Shown: positions 1 through 8,107 of the stretch, one piece after another
How the letters are laid out: each line of letters begins with the position of its first letter
Position numbering within the stretch: position 1 is the stretch's first letter
Assembly (NCBI GenBank): GCA_023440705.1
Contig: JAEXRP010000058.1
Span: 1-49,782 of the forward strand
Origin: Soonwooa sp023440705
GTDB taxonomy: Bacteria > Bacteroidota > Bacteroidia > Flavobacteriales > Weeksellaceae
Length of the DNA: 49,782 nt
Reading direction: 5' to 3'
Position numbers and translations under genes: made by a program
The notes under the pieces: model-generated
Seen by the model: only the letters and a program-made list of their open reading frames with translations
Database searches by the model: none
What the model was told of the DNA's origin: nothing

Positions 1-169
1 AGTTCGGGATAAGAAGATTAACGTCAGTTTGAGTGGTTTTCGCAGAAAACTGTATCGAAAACAAGTTAATTTTCTTATCATTAAAAACTTCTCGATACAA
101 AATCTTTCAGATTTTTACTCGAAGTGACGCCTCGTATAAATAAAAATGCTTTATCCCGAATTGACGTTA
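1..169. repeat. Dispersed near-palindromic repeat, copy A
   Basis: First of three related elements in the window (others at 14266-14423 and 46414-46568). It opens with AGTTCGGGATAA and closes with TTATCCCGAATT, which are inverted copies of each other. Inside are a second inverted pair, CGTCAGTTTGAGT and ACTCGAAGTGACG, and the inner pair GTATCGA and TCTCGATAC. The whole element could fold into one long interrupted hairpin. The right end supplies the stop codon of the DUF308 gene, so it sits exactly at that gene's 3' end. It may extend beyond the window start. No transposase is present. Confidence 0.75.
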
Positions 170-709
170 TTTCAGTTTTTTCAAACCAAAAGCAAGCATG
201 ATTTGGAAAACACCAATCATAACAAATGATATAGCGGTGTAGTACACAATTGTTAAACCTCCAAAAACAGGATTTGCAATCATTAGTATCGCGAATAATA
301 ATCCCAAAATACTAAAAATCATCACAGTTCCCCATGATTTAATCCCAACTTTTTTTAGTGCTAATGACGATCCAATACCCATAATCGAACGAAACAAAAT
401 CGTAATACCAACATATAACGGCAATATTGTCGCACTCAAAGCAGGTGAGGAGATTAGCATAATCCCTAAAACCAAATCAACAATACCTCCAGCTAGCGAC
501 CATCCCCAGTTAGGATATTGTCTGTTGCTAAAAGCGTTAATAACTTCCATGATACCTGTAACAAAAAAGATAGCTGCAAATATCATCGATAATGTTAAAT
601 AAGAAGCAAGCGGTGTACGGAAAATATATATTCCACTAATGATAAAGATAATCCCTGTAATTAACGGAAGATACCAGTACTTGTACGGATTTGTGTAGTT
701 TTGACTCAT
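167..709 (-). CDS. HdeD/DUF308 family membrane protein
   Basis: A 180-residue integral membrane protein made almost entirely of hydrophobic segments, about six, in the repeated two-helix pattern of the HdeD/DUF308 family. HdeD in E. coli is linked to acid resistance, but most Bacteroidota members have no assigned role. The start ATG gives MSQNYTNPYKYW, a short cytoplasmic lead before the first helix (residues 15-30). Glycines and prolines recur at helix ends, for example GGIVDLVLGIMLISSP near 74-89. The stop codon lies within the right end of repeat copy A. The gene stands alone and is divergent from the DinB-like gene. The family call is firm; the function is unknown. Confidence 0.75.
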   Translation of the reverse strand: MSQNYTNPYKYWYLPLITGIIFIISGIYIFRTPLASYLTLSMIFAAIFFVTGIMEVINAFSNRQYPNWGWSLAGGIVDLVLGIMLISSPALSATILPLYVGITILFRSIMGIGSSLALKKVGIKSWGTVMIFSILGLLFAILMIANPVFGGLTIVYYTAISFVMIGVFQIMLAFGLKKLK

Positions 710-878
710 TGTAATAATTTTTTGAATACCAATAGACTTGCAAAATATATACCTTACCCGACTTTCATGATATTTATTATGCGATACGTTATATTTAAAA
801 TTTTGTCGTTTTTTTAAACATTTATTAAACGAAATCGAGAAGCTTTAGTCTTATCTTTTATTTAATAAAGCATTAACA

Positions 879-886
879 TATTTTTG
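879..886 (+). promoter_or_regulatory. Possible -7 promoter box for the DinB-like gene
   Basis: TATTTTTG matches TAnnTTTG and lies 42 nt before the start codon. No clear TTTG -33 box sits 17-21 nt upstream, so this is tentative. Confidence 0.35.
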
Positions 887-928
887 AAATTAAAGACAGT
901 AATTTTATAATTCACAAATCACAAAAAA

Positions 929-1423
929 ATGGATACATTATCACAACTTAAAGAAGAATTAAAAAACGAGTACGAAACAACTAAAGCATTTTTTGACCGT
1001 TTTCCTGAGGATAAAAATGATTATGCACCGCATGAGAAAAGCATGAAGTTAATGCCATTAGCATCTCATATTGCGGAGGTTTTTGCTTGGCCTAAATTTA
1101 TTCTAAACACATCAGAATTAGACTTTGGGAAAGGCGATTATCAACCAGTTAAGATTTCAACAAAAGCCGAACTTCAGCAAAAGTTAGAAGACGATTATAA
1201 TGCTGGAATTGCGAGTCTAGAAGCGGCGACCGAAGATCAACTAGAACCAAATTGGGCTATAAAAAATAATGGCGAAACGATGATGGAATGGACAAAGTAC
1301 GGTGCCATCCGACATGCGCTGAATCAAGCAACGCATCACAGAGCGCAGCTAGGCGTCTATTATCGATTAAATGATATTCCATTGCCTCCAAGCTACGGAC
1401 CATCTGCGGATACAGAATATTAA
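929..1423 (+). CDS. DinB/YfiT-like putative metal-dependent hydrolase
   Basis: A 164-residue single-domain four-helix-bundle protein of the DinB superfamily. The expected three metal-binding histidines are seen: H47 in SHIAE, H129 in IRHALNQ, and H136/H137 in THHRAQLG. The last motif is the typical third-helix signature. Members are cytoplasmic; some act as thiol transferases or hydrolases, but most have no known substrate. Length is normal for the family. The start follows an A-rich leader (CACAAAAAAATGG), as is usual here. It stands alone, with a weak hairpin downstream. The family is clear; the reaction cannot be read from the sequence. Confidence 0.8.
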   Translation: MDTLSQLKEELKNEYETTKAFFDRFPEDKNDYAPHEKSMKLMPLASHIAEVFAWPKFILNTSELDFGKGDYQPVKISTKAELQQKLEDDYNAGIASLEAATEDQLEPNWAIKNNGETMMEWTKYGAIRHALNQATHHRAQLGVYYRLNDIPLPPSYGPSADTEY

Positions 1424-1509
1424 TTTGTCCAAGTTTTAGGATGAAATATTAGCATCATTTCAAATAGATGTTGAAGTAACTCAATTGAGAGTAGTAATTA
1501 TTAAATATT

Positions 1510-1568
1510 AAAAACTCGTAACAGTTTTGATTGAAAGATTGAAATTTTGGTGCGAGTTTTTTTTGTTT
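1510..1568 (+). terminator. Weak terminator-like hairpin after the DinB-like gene
   Basis: AAAAACTCG (1510-1518) pairs with CGAGTTTTT (1553-1561) and is followed by more Ts. The 34-nt loop is long, so confidence is limited. The rest of the 1424-1749 gap is AT-rich and holds only the next gene's promoter. Confidence 0.4.
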
Positions 1569-1701
1569 TTAAAATCATATTTAGTTTTCCTTTTTTTATT
1601 GATGATAGAAATGTTAAATTCTTATCAGGTTAATATTATTGAAATTCAATTATTAAAAAGTGTATAAATTTAATTAAAATGACGATTGTCATTAATGATT
1701 G

Positions 1702-1733
1702 TTTGTATTACAGAGGAAGGAATTTTAATTTTG
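1702..1733 (+). promoter_or_regulatory. Bacteroidota-type promoter for the T9SS cargo gene
   Basis: TTTG at 1702-1705 and TAATTTTG at 1726-1733 are separated by 20 nt, a full match to the TTTG/TAnnTTTG consensus. The start codon at 1750 is only 16 nt past the -7 box, so the leader is very short. Confidence 0.6.
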
Positions 1734-1749
1734 AGTAAAATTTAAAAGT

Positions 1750-2652
1750 ATGAAAAAATTATTATTTCTTTTATGTGCTTCGCAGTTGAGTTTTGCGCAA
1801 CAGTCTGTTTTCTCTCAGCCGCAAAAAGACCAACTTAACTCCTTTAATTCGCCATCTCTTAATGATACGACACAAAAAGGTATTTTTATTGCAGACGATT
1901 TCGAACTAACAAATGCAGTTAAGATTGAAAAAGTAAAGGTTTTCGCAAAAACTGATGCAGGCTTTTTAGATGCTGGAAATCTTATTTCTTGGAACATTTT
2001 AATTTTTCAAGATCAATCTGGTAAGCCATCTGCCATTCCAGGAAAAAATGAAACTGGCGTAGTCTACAAATTTAGCAAATTAGCTTCTCAAGGAGGTGTG
2101 ACCGTAACGCAGGCTGGAAATGATGCTACTAATATTTCGGTTGAGTTTGATACAACTGATAATAGTTTTGTTTTTCAACCAAATACAAAATATTGGATAA
2201 GTGTGTTCCCAACTGTAAAAAGCGAAGAGAATTTTTTTAGCGAAAAGTTTTTCTATTGGGCGGCATCAACAACGACGACACCTAAGCTAGAACAAGCAAA
2301 AATGGTGGATCCTGATGATATTATGATGAATAGTTATACGACTTGGACCGACCTTAAAGGGCCTTCTATGGGGATTACAGGTATGGCTTTCGAATTGTAC
2401 GGTAAAGATGCTTTGTCAGCTAACGACATTACTAAATCTGCAATAAAAATCTATCCAAATCCAACTTCTAAAACACTTAGTATTAATGCTAAAAATGTTA
2501 AATCGACAGAAGTTTATTCTTTGGATGGTAAGTTGGTTTTGACATCAACAAAATCAGAAGTTAATGTTGAAACTTTAGCAAAAGGAACTTACACGCTTGT
2601 TGTGACTTTTGATAACGGACAAAAATCGACAGAAAAGTTTATCAAGAACTAA
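1750..2652 (+). CDS. T9SS type A sorting domain-containing secreted protein
   Basis: A 300-residue exported protein. It starts with a Sec signal peptide (MKKLLFLLCASQLSFAQQ, cleavage after SFA) and ends with a type A T9SS sorting domain from about residue 233. That domain has KIYPNPTSKTL, the SLDGKLV turn, LAKGTYTL and the tail STEKFIKN. The middle region (residues 20-225) looks like beta-sandwich, with conserved-looking aromatic strands such as PNTKYWISVFP, and I do not recognise a named catalytic domain. It is likely displayed on the surface or released. It has its own promoter and a strong shared terminator. The sorting domain is certain; the function is unknown. Confidence 0.8.
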   Translation: MKKLLFLLCASQLSFAQQSVFSQPQKDQLNSFNSPSLNDTTQKGIFIADDFELTNAVKIEKVKVFAKTDAGFLDAGNLISWNILIFQDQSGKPSAIPGKNETGVVYKFSKLASQGGVTVTQAGNDATNISVEFDTTDNSFVFQPNTKYWISVFPTVKSEENFFSEKFFYWAASTTTTPKLEQAKMVDPDDIMMNSYTTWTDLKGPSMGITGMAFELYGKDALSANDITKSAIKIYPNPTSKTLSINAKNVKSTEVYSLDGKLVLTSTKSEVNVETLAKGTYTLVVTFDNGQKSTEKFIKN

Positions 2653-2675
2653 AATATTCATTCCCTTTAAATAAA

Positions 2676-2706
2676 AAAAGCCAGTTGTCATTAACTGGCT
2701 TTTCTT
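2676..2706. terminator. Bidirectional terminator
   Basis: AAAAGCCAGTT (2676-2686) and AACTGGCTTTT (2693-2703) form a perfect 11-bp stem with a 6-nt loop, flanked by A-runs and T-runs. It lies between two convergent genes and can serve both. Confidence 0.85.
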
Positions 2707-4467
2707 TTATCTATCATAAAGTTTGTTGTAAAGATCCATAAAATGTTCTTTAATCACTTTACGTTTTAACTTCAAAGTTGGTGTCAACATTCCGTTTTCC
2801 TCAGACCAAATCTCGGGCGTTAATTCTATTTTTTTGATTTGTTCCCAATGACCAAGATTCTTGTTAATGTTGTCCATTTCTTTTTCGATGGCTGCCTTTA
2901 GTTCTGGACTTTTCGCAATCTCTTCAGGCGTTGTCCCAATGTTGACATTGTTGTCTTTCGACCATTTTTTAGCATAGTCAAAGTCGGGTTGTATAAGTGC
3001 CGTTGGCATTTTTTCACCTTCGCCAACAACCATAATTTGTTCAATAAATAAAGAAGCTTTAGCAAGATTTTCGATGACTTGTGGTGCAACATATTTGCCG
3101 CCCGACGTTTTGAACATTTCTTTTTTTCTATCGGTGATAAAAAGGAATCCATCTTTATCTAAATGTCCAATATCACCTGTTTTGAAGAAGCCTTCGTTAT
3201 CAAAAGCTTCTTTAGTTAATTCTGGATTTTTGTAATAACCTTGGGTTACAGTTGGTCCTTTAACCGTTATTTCACCATCTTCGGCTATTTTAACATTAAC
3301 ATTAAAAAGAGGTTTTCCGATGGAACCCATTTTCATAAATTCGAAACTGTTAACCGAAATAACAGGCGAAGTTTCTGTCAAACCATAACCTTCCTGAATC
3401 GGTATGCCAGCTGCCTGGAACATAATATTAAGTCGTGTAGAAAGTGGCGCAGAACCAGAAACTAAAGTTAAAATATTACCTCCAATACCAGCTCTCCATT
3501 TAGAGAAAACCAATTTGTCTGCAATCTTGTGGAAGAAGCTTTTCGGAGTACCAAGTTTATAATTTTCGGCAATTTTTAGAGACCACAAGAAAATACTTTT
3601 TTTGATGCCGCCAGCTTCGGTTCCTTTTTTATAAATTGAATCATAAACTTTCTCGATAACACGTGGAACAACCGTCATATAATGCGGTTTTACCTCTTGA
3701 AGATTTTCGCTAAGCTTGTCTGTGTTTTCAGCGAAATAAATAGCAAAACCGTTATAAGTGAAAAGATAGAAAATCATCCTTTCGAAGACGTGACACATCG
3801 GTAAAAAACTCAATGCACGACTGTCGTTGCCCTGTCTGCGCGGGATTCGGTCTTCGCAACCAATGATGTCTTGGACGATATTGTTGTGTGTTAGCATCAC
3901 GCCTTTTGGTTTTCCAGTTGTCCCAGAAGTATAGATAATCGACACTAAGTCGTCTGGATAAATTTCCTTTTTAATATCGTCAACTTCAGCTTGAAGGCTG
4001 TCATCTTTCCCAAGTTCTAAAACATCTTCCAAATGTTTAGCAGCATTAACTTTATCAAAAGTATAGATATCCTTCATTAAGGGAAGTTGATCACGGATTT
4101 CATTAATTTTATTAAATAATTTTTCATCCGATACAAAGCAAAATAACGAATCCGAATCGCCAAGATTATAGATGCAATCGGCTTGCGAAATCGATGGATA
4201 GATAGGAACCGTGATAATGCCGAGTTGCAAAGCTGCTTGGTCGATAATGCACCATTCGGTTCTGTTGGTTGTGGTGATAAGTCCTATTTTGTCACCTTTT
4301 TTTAAACCTAATTTTATTAAACCTCTAGAAAATTGATTGCTTTTTGCAATGAAGTCTTCAGTTGAAAGATTTCTCCAACTTCCACCAATTTTGTCGTTGA
4401 TGTAGTCTTTTTTTGGATATTTTTCTAGTGTAATATAAGGAATATCGAAAATTCGAGTTAATGTCAT
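2707..4467 (-). CDS. Long-chain acyl-CoA synthetase (AMP-forming), copy 1
   Basis: Activates fatty acids to acyl-CoA through an acyl-adenylate, at the cytoplasmic face of the membrane. The ANL fold is plain: phosphate loop YTSGTTGKPKGV, adenine motif EGYGLTETSP, GYYKNPELTKEAF, then TGDIGHLDKDGFLFITDRKKE and the C-terminal lysine region KTSGGKYVAPQ. Length is 586 residues. I start at MTLTRIFDIPY (4467), not at an upstream in-frame ATG at 4503. The -7 promoter box at 4492-4499 leaves the upstream ATG outside the transcript, and the paralogue next door aligns with the shorter start. It is a close tandem paralogue of the gene at 4558-6330. The exact chain-length preference cannot be told. Confidence 0.88.
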   Translation of the reverse strand: MTLTRIFDIPYITLEKYPKKDYINDKIGGSWRNLSTEDFIAKSNQFSRGLIKLGLKKGDKIGLITTTNRTEWCIIDQAALQLGIITVPIYPSISQADCIYNLGDSDSLFCFVSDEKLFNKINEIRDQLPLMKDIYTFDKVNAAKHLEDVLELGKDDSLQAEVDDIKKEIYPDDLVSIIYTSGTTGKPKGVMLTHNNIVQDIIGCEDRIPRRQGNDSRALSFLPMCHVFERMIFYLFTYNGFAIYFAENTDKLSENLQEVKPHYMTVVPRVIEKVYDSIYKKGTEAGGIKKSIFLWSLKIAENYKLGTPKSFFHKIADKLVFSKWRAGIGGNILTLVSGSAPLSTRLNIMFQAAGIPIQEGYGLTETSPVISVNSFEFMKMGSIGKPLFNVNVKIAEDGEITVKGPTVTQGYYKNPELTKEAFDNEGFFKTGDIGHLDKDGFLFITDRKKEMFKTSGGKYVAPQVIENLAKASLFIEQIMVVGEGEKMPTALIQPDFDYAKKWSKDNNVNIGTTPEEIAKSPELKAAIEKEMDNINKNLGHWEQIKKIELTPEIWSEENGMLTPTLKLKRKVIKEHFMDLYNKLYDR

Positions 4468-4491
4468 GTTGCTTGTAACAAAGATTGAATG

Positions 4492-4520
4492 CAAATATAA
4501 CAATTATGAGTTTTTTCAAA
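4492..4520 (-). promoter_or_regulatory. Promoter of acyl-CoA synthetase copy 1
   Basis: On the minus strand, TTTG (4520-4517), a 17-nt spacer and TATATTTG (4499-4492) match the Bacteroidota consensus. This shows that copy 1 is not simply co-transcribed with copy 2, and it fixes the start codon at 4467. Confidence 0.6.
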
Positions 4521-4525
4521 AAAAT

Positions 4526-4548
4526 AAAGCTATCCAATGGATAGCTTT
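4526..4548 (-). terminator. Terminator of acyl-CoA synthetase copy 2
   Basis: Perfect 10-bp stem AAAGCTATCC/GGATAGCTTT with a 3-nt loop, followed on the minus strand by a T-rich run. It lies 10 nt past the stop of the gene at 4558-6330 and just upstream of the copy 1 promoter. Confidence 0.8.
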
Positions 4549-4557
4549 TTATGTTAA

Positions 4558-6330
4558 TTATTTTCTGTCGTACAACTTTTCATACAAATCGATAAAGGCT
4601 TCTTTGATAGCTTTACGTTTGAGTTTAAGAGTCGGTGTCAGTAGTCCGTCATCTATTGACCATACTTTTGGTGTGAGTTCAATCTTTTTAATCTGCTCCC
4701 ACTTGCCTAATTTTTTATTAAGCGTTTCCATTTCTTGCATGATCCTTTCCTTTAGTTCTGGACTCTTTGCCATTTCTTCTGGTGTAGTACCAATGTTGAG
4801 GTTTTTAATTTTAGCCCAGTTTTGTGCGAAATTAAAATCTGGCTGTACCAAAGCGGTTGGCATTTTTTCACCTTCGCCAACAACCATAATTTGCTCAATG
4901 AATTTTGAAGCTTTAGCGTGGTTTTCGATAACTTGAGGCGCAATGAATTTTCCTCCTGAAGTTTTGAACATTTCTTTTTTTCTATCGGTGATAAATAAGA
5001 ATCCATCGTCGTCAATGTGTCCAATATCGCCCGTTTTGAAATAACCATCCTCTGTGAAAGCTTCTTGCGTTTTTTCGTCGTCCTTGTAATAACCACCAAA
5101 AATAGAAGGTCCTTTAACAGTGATCTCGCCATCAGCAGCTATTTTAACATCGACATTACTTAGTGGAACGCCTACAGAGCCTAATCTCATTTTTTCGAAA
5201 CTGTTAACCGAAATTACTGGTGATGTTTCTGTTAAGCCATAACCTTCCAAAACTGGGATTCCCGCTGCTTGGAACATTCTGTTTAACCTTGAAGATAACG
5301 CCGCCGAGCCAGAAACTAATGTTATTAAATTTCCGCCCAAGCCTTCTCTCCATTTTTTGAAAACCAATTTGTCAGCAATAATATGTGCAAAAGATTTTGG
5401 CGCTTGTAGGTTGTATTTTTCGGCAATCGAAATTGACCATAGGAAGATTTTAGATTTAATACCACCAGCTGCAGTTCCTTTATTATAAATAGAATCGTAA
5501 ACTTTTTCTACCAAACGCGGAACAACTGTCATGTAATGAGGCTTGGCTTCTTTGACGTTTTCACCAATTTTTTCAATACTTTCGGCGTAGTAAATTGATA
5601 TACCATTATTAACGAAAATATAATATACCATTCTTTCGAAAATATGACAAATCGGTAAAAAACTTAATGCACGAAGGTCTTTATAGTTAATGCTTTTGTC
5701 TCTAGGGATCCGAGAGTCGCTTCCCAAAACATTTGACACAATGTTTTTGTGTGTTAACATCACGCCTTTGGGGCGTCCAGTTGTACCAGAAGTATAGATT
5801 AATGTCACCACGTCATCTTCTTGTATGCCTTTTGATAAATCTTCTACCTCTTGCTGTGTCGCATCATCTTCACCAAGATCTAATATTTCTTTCCAATTAG
5901 GAGCGCCGTCGACATCATCAAAACAAAAAACACCAGCCAAAGATGACACCTCAGGCTTTACAACCTGCATTTTTTGGTATAAGTCAACGTCTGATACGAA
6001 GCAATATTTTATTTCGGCATTATTAAAAATATATACATAATCTTCCTCCGAAATGGTTGGATATACAGGCACCGAAATAGCGCCGATTTGAGAAATACCC
6101 AAATCCATAATGCTCCATTCTGTACGGTTGTTGCTTGTTATTAATCCGATTTTGTCACCAGGTTTTATCCCTAGTTTTAACAGTCCTCGAGAAATTTTGT
6201 TTGCTTGGTTAATAAACTCTAAGGTGGACGTTTTTTTCCATTCCCCATTCTTTTTCGTGACCAAAGCATCATTTTTAGGATATTGATTTAGAGCCTTATG
6301 AGCAAAATCAAACGTTCTTTTAACAGACAT
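4558..6330 (-). CDS. Long-chain acyl-CoA synthetase (AMP-forming), copy 2
   Basis: A 590-residue ANL-superfamily ligase that makes acyl-CoA for beta-oxidation or lipid synthesis. Motifs in order: YTSGTTGRPKGV, EGYGLTETSPVISVN, GYYKDDEKTQEAF, TGDIGHIDDDGFLFITDR, and KTSGGKFIAPQ. It starts MSVKRTFDFAHKALNQYP, collinear with copy 1. The two proteins are very alike through the core, and several stretches of the DNA are nearly identical (for example 3005-3039 against 4860-4894). They arose by tandem duplication. The gene is divergent from an acyl-CoA dehydrogenase, which fits fatty-acid degradation. The split in substrate use between the copies is unknown. Confidence 0.88.
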   Translation of the reverse strand: MSVKRTFDFAHKALNQYPKNDALVTKKNGEWKKTSTLEFINQANKISRGLLKLGIKPGDKIGLITSNNRTEWSIMDLGISQIGAISVPVYPTISEEDYVYIFNNAEIKYCFVSDVDLYQKMQVVKPEVSSLAGVFCFDDVDGAPNWKEILDLGEDDATQQEVEDLSKGIQEDDVVTLIYTSGTTGRPKGVMLTHKNIVSNVLGSDSRIPRDKSINYKDLRALSFLPICHIFERMVYYIFVNNGISIYYAESIEKIGENVKEAKPHYMTVVPRLVEKVYDSIYNKGTAAGGIKSKIFLWSISIAEKYNLQAPKSFAHIIADKLVFKKWREGLGGNLITLVSGSAALSSRLNRMFQAAGIPVLEGYGLTETSPVISVNSFEKMRLGSVGVPLSNVDVKIAADGEITVKGPSIFGGYYKDDEKTQEAFTEDGYFKTGDIGHIDDDGFLFITDRKKEMFKTSGGKFIAPQVIENHAKASKFIEQIMVVGEGEKMPTALVQPDFNFAQNWAKIKNLNIGTTPEEMAKSPELKERIMQEMETLNKKLGKWEQIKKIELTPKVWSIDDGLLTPTLKLKRKAIKEAFIDLYEKLYDRK

Positions 6331-6384
6331 ATCGTTAAATATTTGATAATTTTTAAATTAAATTTAATAAAAAGTAGGTTTTCG

Positions 6385-6415
6385 TAAATATAGTTTTTTT
6401 TAGTCAAATGACAAA
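6385..6415 (-). promoter_or_regulatory. Possible promoter of acyl-CoA synthetase copy 2
   Basis: On the minus strand a TTTG box (6415-6412), 19 nt, then TATATTTA (6392-6385). The last base of the -7 box differs from the consensus. Confidence 0.3.
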
Positions 6416-6494
6416 AATGTATTTTATTCGATACATATCGTTATAATTTTCGTAAAAATCGTAAATTTACAAGCAATTAATACTAGTAATTGAT

Positions 6495-7637
6495 ATGGAT
6501 TTTAATTTATCAGAAGAACAACTGATGATTCAGCAGGCAGCTAGAGATTTCGCTCAGACTGAATTACTTCCTGGTGTTATCGAAAGAGATACACATCAAA
6601 AATTCCCGACAGAACAAGTTAAGAAAATGGGAGAACTTGGTTTCCTAGGTATGATGGTTGACCCAAAATACGGAGGAGCTGGTCTTGACAGTGTATCTTA
6701 CGTTCTTGCAATGGAAGAAATTGCAAAAATTGATGCTTCTGCTGCGGTAGTAATGTCAGTTAACAACTCTTTAGTATGTGCTGGTCTAGAAAAATTTGCT
6801 AGCGAAGAGCAAAAAATGAAGTATCTAAAACCTCTTGCAAGTGGAGAAGTTATCGGTGCTTTCGCATTGTCTGAGCCAGAAGCTGGATCTGACGCAACAT
6901 CTCAGCGTACAACTGCTGAGGATAAAGGTGATTATTATTTATTAAACGGTACTAAAAACTGGATTACTAACGGTGGTAACGCATCTTATTATATCGTTAT
7001 TGCGCAGACAGATCCAGAAAAGAAGCATAAAGGTATCAACGCCTTCATCGTAGAAAGAGGTTGGGAAGGTTTCGAAATTGGTCCTAAAGAAGACAAATTA
7101 GGAATTAGAGGAAGTGACACGCATTCTTTACTTTTCACAGATGTTAAAGTACCAAAAGAAAACAGAATTGGTGAAGATGGTTTCGGATTCAACTTTGCAA
7201 TGGCGGTTCTTAACGGCGGTAGAATTGGTATCGCTTCACAAGCTTTAGGTATCGCATCTGGTGCTTACGAATTGGCGCTTAAATATGCTAAAGAAAGAAA
7301 AGCTTTCGGTACAGAGATTATCAACCACCAAGCGATTGCTTTCAAATTAGCTGATATGCACGTTAACATTACAGCGGCTAGAATGCTTTGTTTCAAAGCG
7401 GCAGTTGAGAAAGATGCTGGTAAAGACATTTCAGAAAGTGGCGCTATGGCAAAACTTTACTCATCTCAAGTTGCGATGGATACAACGATCGAAGCGGTAC
7501 AAGTACACGGAGGTTACGGTTATGTTAAAGAATATCACGTAGAACGATTGATGCGTGATGCGAAGATTACACAAATCTACGAAGGTACTTCAGAAATCCA
7601 AAAGATTGTTATTTCTAGAAGTATTGCTAAGAAATAA
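6495..7637 (+). CDS. Acyl-CoA dehydrogenase
   Basis: A 380-residue FAD enzyme that oxidises acyl-CoA to trans-2-enoyl-CoA, the first step of beta-oxidation, passing electrons to electron-transfer flavoprotein. The family signatures are present: AFALSEPEAGSDATS near residues 130-145, and GGYGYVKEYHVERLMRDAK with IYEGTSEIQ at the C-terminus. The Glu of YEGT is the usual catalytic base of short- and medium-chain members. Length is typical. The upstream 165 bp is shared with the divergent acyl-CoA synthetase, and just before the start is a dyad CAATTA-N7-TAATTG (6475-6493) that could be an operator. The chain-length class is inferred, not proven. Confidence 0.9.
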   Translation: MDFNLSEEQLMIQQAARDFAQTELLPGVIERDTHQKFPTEQVKKMGELGFLGMMVDPKYGGAGLDSVSYVLAMEEIAKIDASAAVVMSVNNSLVCAGLEKFASEEQKMKYLKPLASGEVIGAFALSEPEAGSDATSQRTTAEDKGDYYLLNGTKNWITNGGNASYYIVIAQTDPEKKHKGINAFIVERGWEGFEIGPKEDKLGIRGSDTHSLLFTDVKVPKENRIGEDGFGFNFAMAVLNGGRIGIASQALGIASGAYELALKYAKERKAFGTEIINHQAIAFKLADMHVNITAARMLCFKAAVEKDAGKDISESGAMAKLYSSQVAMDTTIEAVQVHGGYGYVKEYHVERLMRDAKITQIYEGTSEIQKIVISRSIAKK

Positions 7638-7684
7638 TTTGTTGTTATCTTTATCAATTAAACATCAACTATCATTGAATTTTT

Positions 7685-8039
7685 TTGGATTTTTTGGCAG
7701 CAGCAGTGCTTTTATTAGGTGGCTTTGTTTGGTATAAATTCTATTTTGTATTCGGTGAAGGCGTTAAATCTGGTTATCTAAACTATGCTGTTAAAAAAGG
7801 AAATATTTTCAAAACCTATGAAGGGAAGTTGATCCAAGAAGGATTTGGCACGACCAAAGTTGGTGGTGCACTTGGAAGCAATCAGTTTGAATTTTCTATC
7901 GAAGATGAAGCTGTTTTCAAACAATTTAGAACTTAATAGCGGAAAGCATTTCGATTTACATTACAAAGAATATCATGGTAGCTTGCCGTGGCGAGGAAAT
8001 ACAGTGTATGTCGTTGATAAAGTTATCAGCATGAAATAA
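7685..8039 (+). pseudogene. Frameshifted small conserved Bacteroidota protein
   Basis: Two overlapping frames make up one family protein of about 115 residues. The first (7685-7936) has a hydrophobic N-terminus, then FVFGEGVKSGYLNYAVKKGN, FKTYEGKLIQEGFG and FEFSIEDEAVFKQ. It then stops at ACT TAA. The next frame (to 8039) continues with LELNSGKHFDLHYKEYHGSLPWRGNTVYVVDKVISMK (given here as LELNSGKHFDLHYKEY then HGSLPWRG and onward). Removing one T near 7922-7924 joins them perfectly. The start is also odd: the only in-frame start is TTG at 7685, right after a T-run and 9 nt past an in-frame TGA. Related proteins are sometimes mislabelled 6-phosphogluconate dehydrogenase; the true role is unknown. 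Either a real pseudogene or a single-base sequence error. Confidence 0.75.
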
Positions 8040-8047
8040 TAAAAGAG

Positions 8048-8075
8048 TCCCTTTCAGTAATGAAGGGGATTTTTG
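8048..8075 (+). terminator. Intrinsic terminator
   Basis: TCCCTTTCA (8048-8056), GTAA loop, TGAAGGGGA (8061-8069) with one G-U pair, then TTTTTG. It follows the frameshifted gene and precedes the DUF2891 gene. Confidence 0.75.
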
Positions 8076-8107
8076 TATTTTTAAACTTCGTATTAAATCA
8101 TTATTAA

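Noticed and set aside
4468..4503. Longer start for acyl-CoA synthetase copy 1 (MLYLHSIFVTSN...)
   Set aside because: It lies upstream of or within the -7 promoter box and has no counterpart in the paralogue.
2898..5132. Two minus-strand frames (2898-3152 and 4752-5132) that resemble each other
   Set aside because: They are the same shadow frame of the two paralogous acyl-CoA ligases, not genes.
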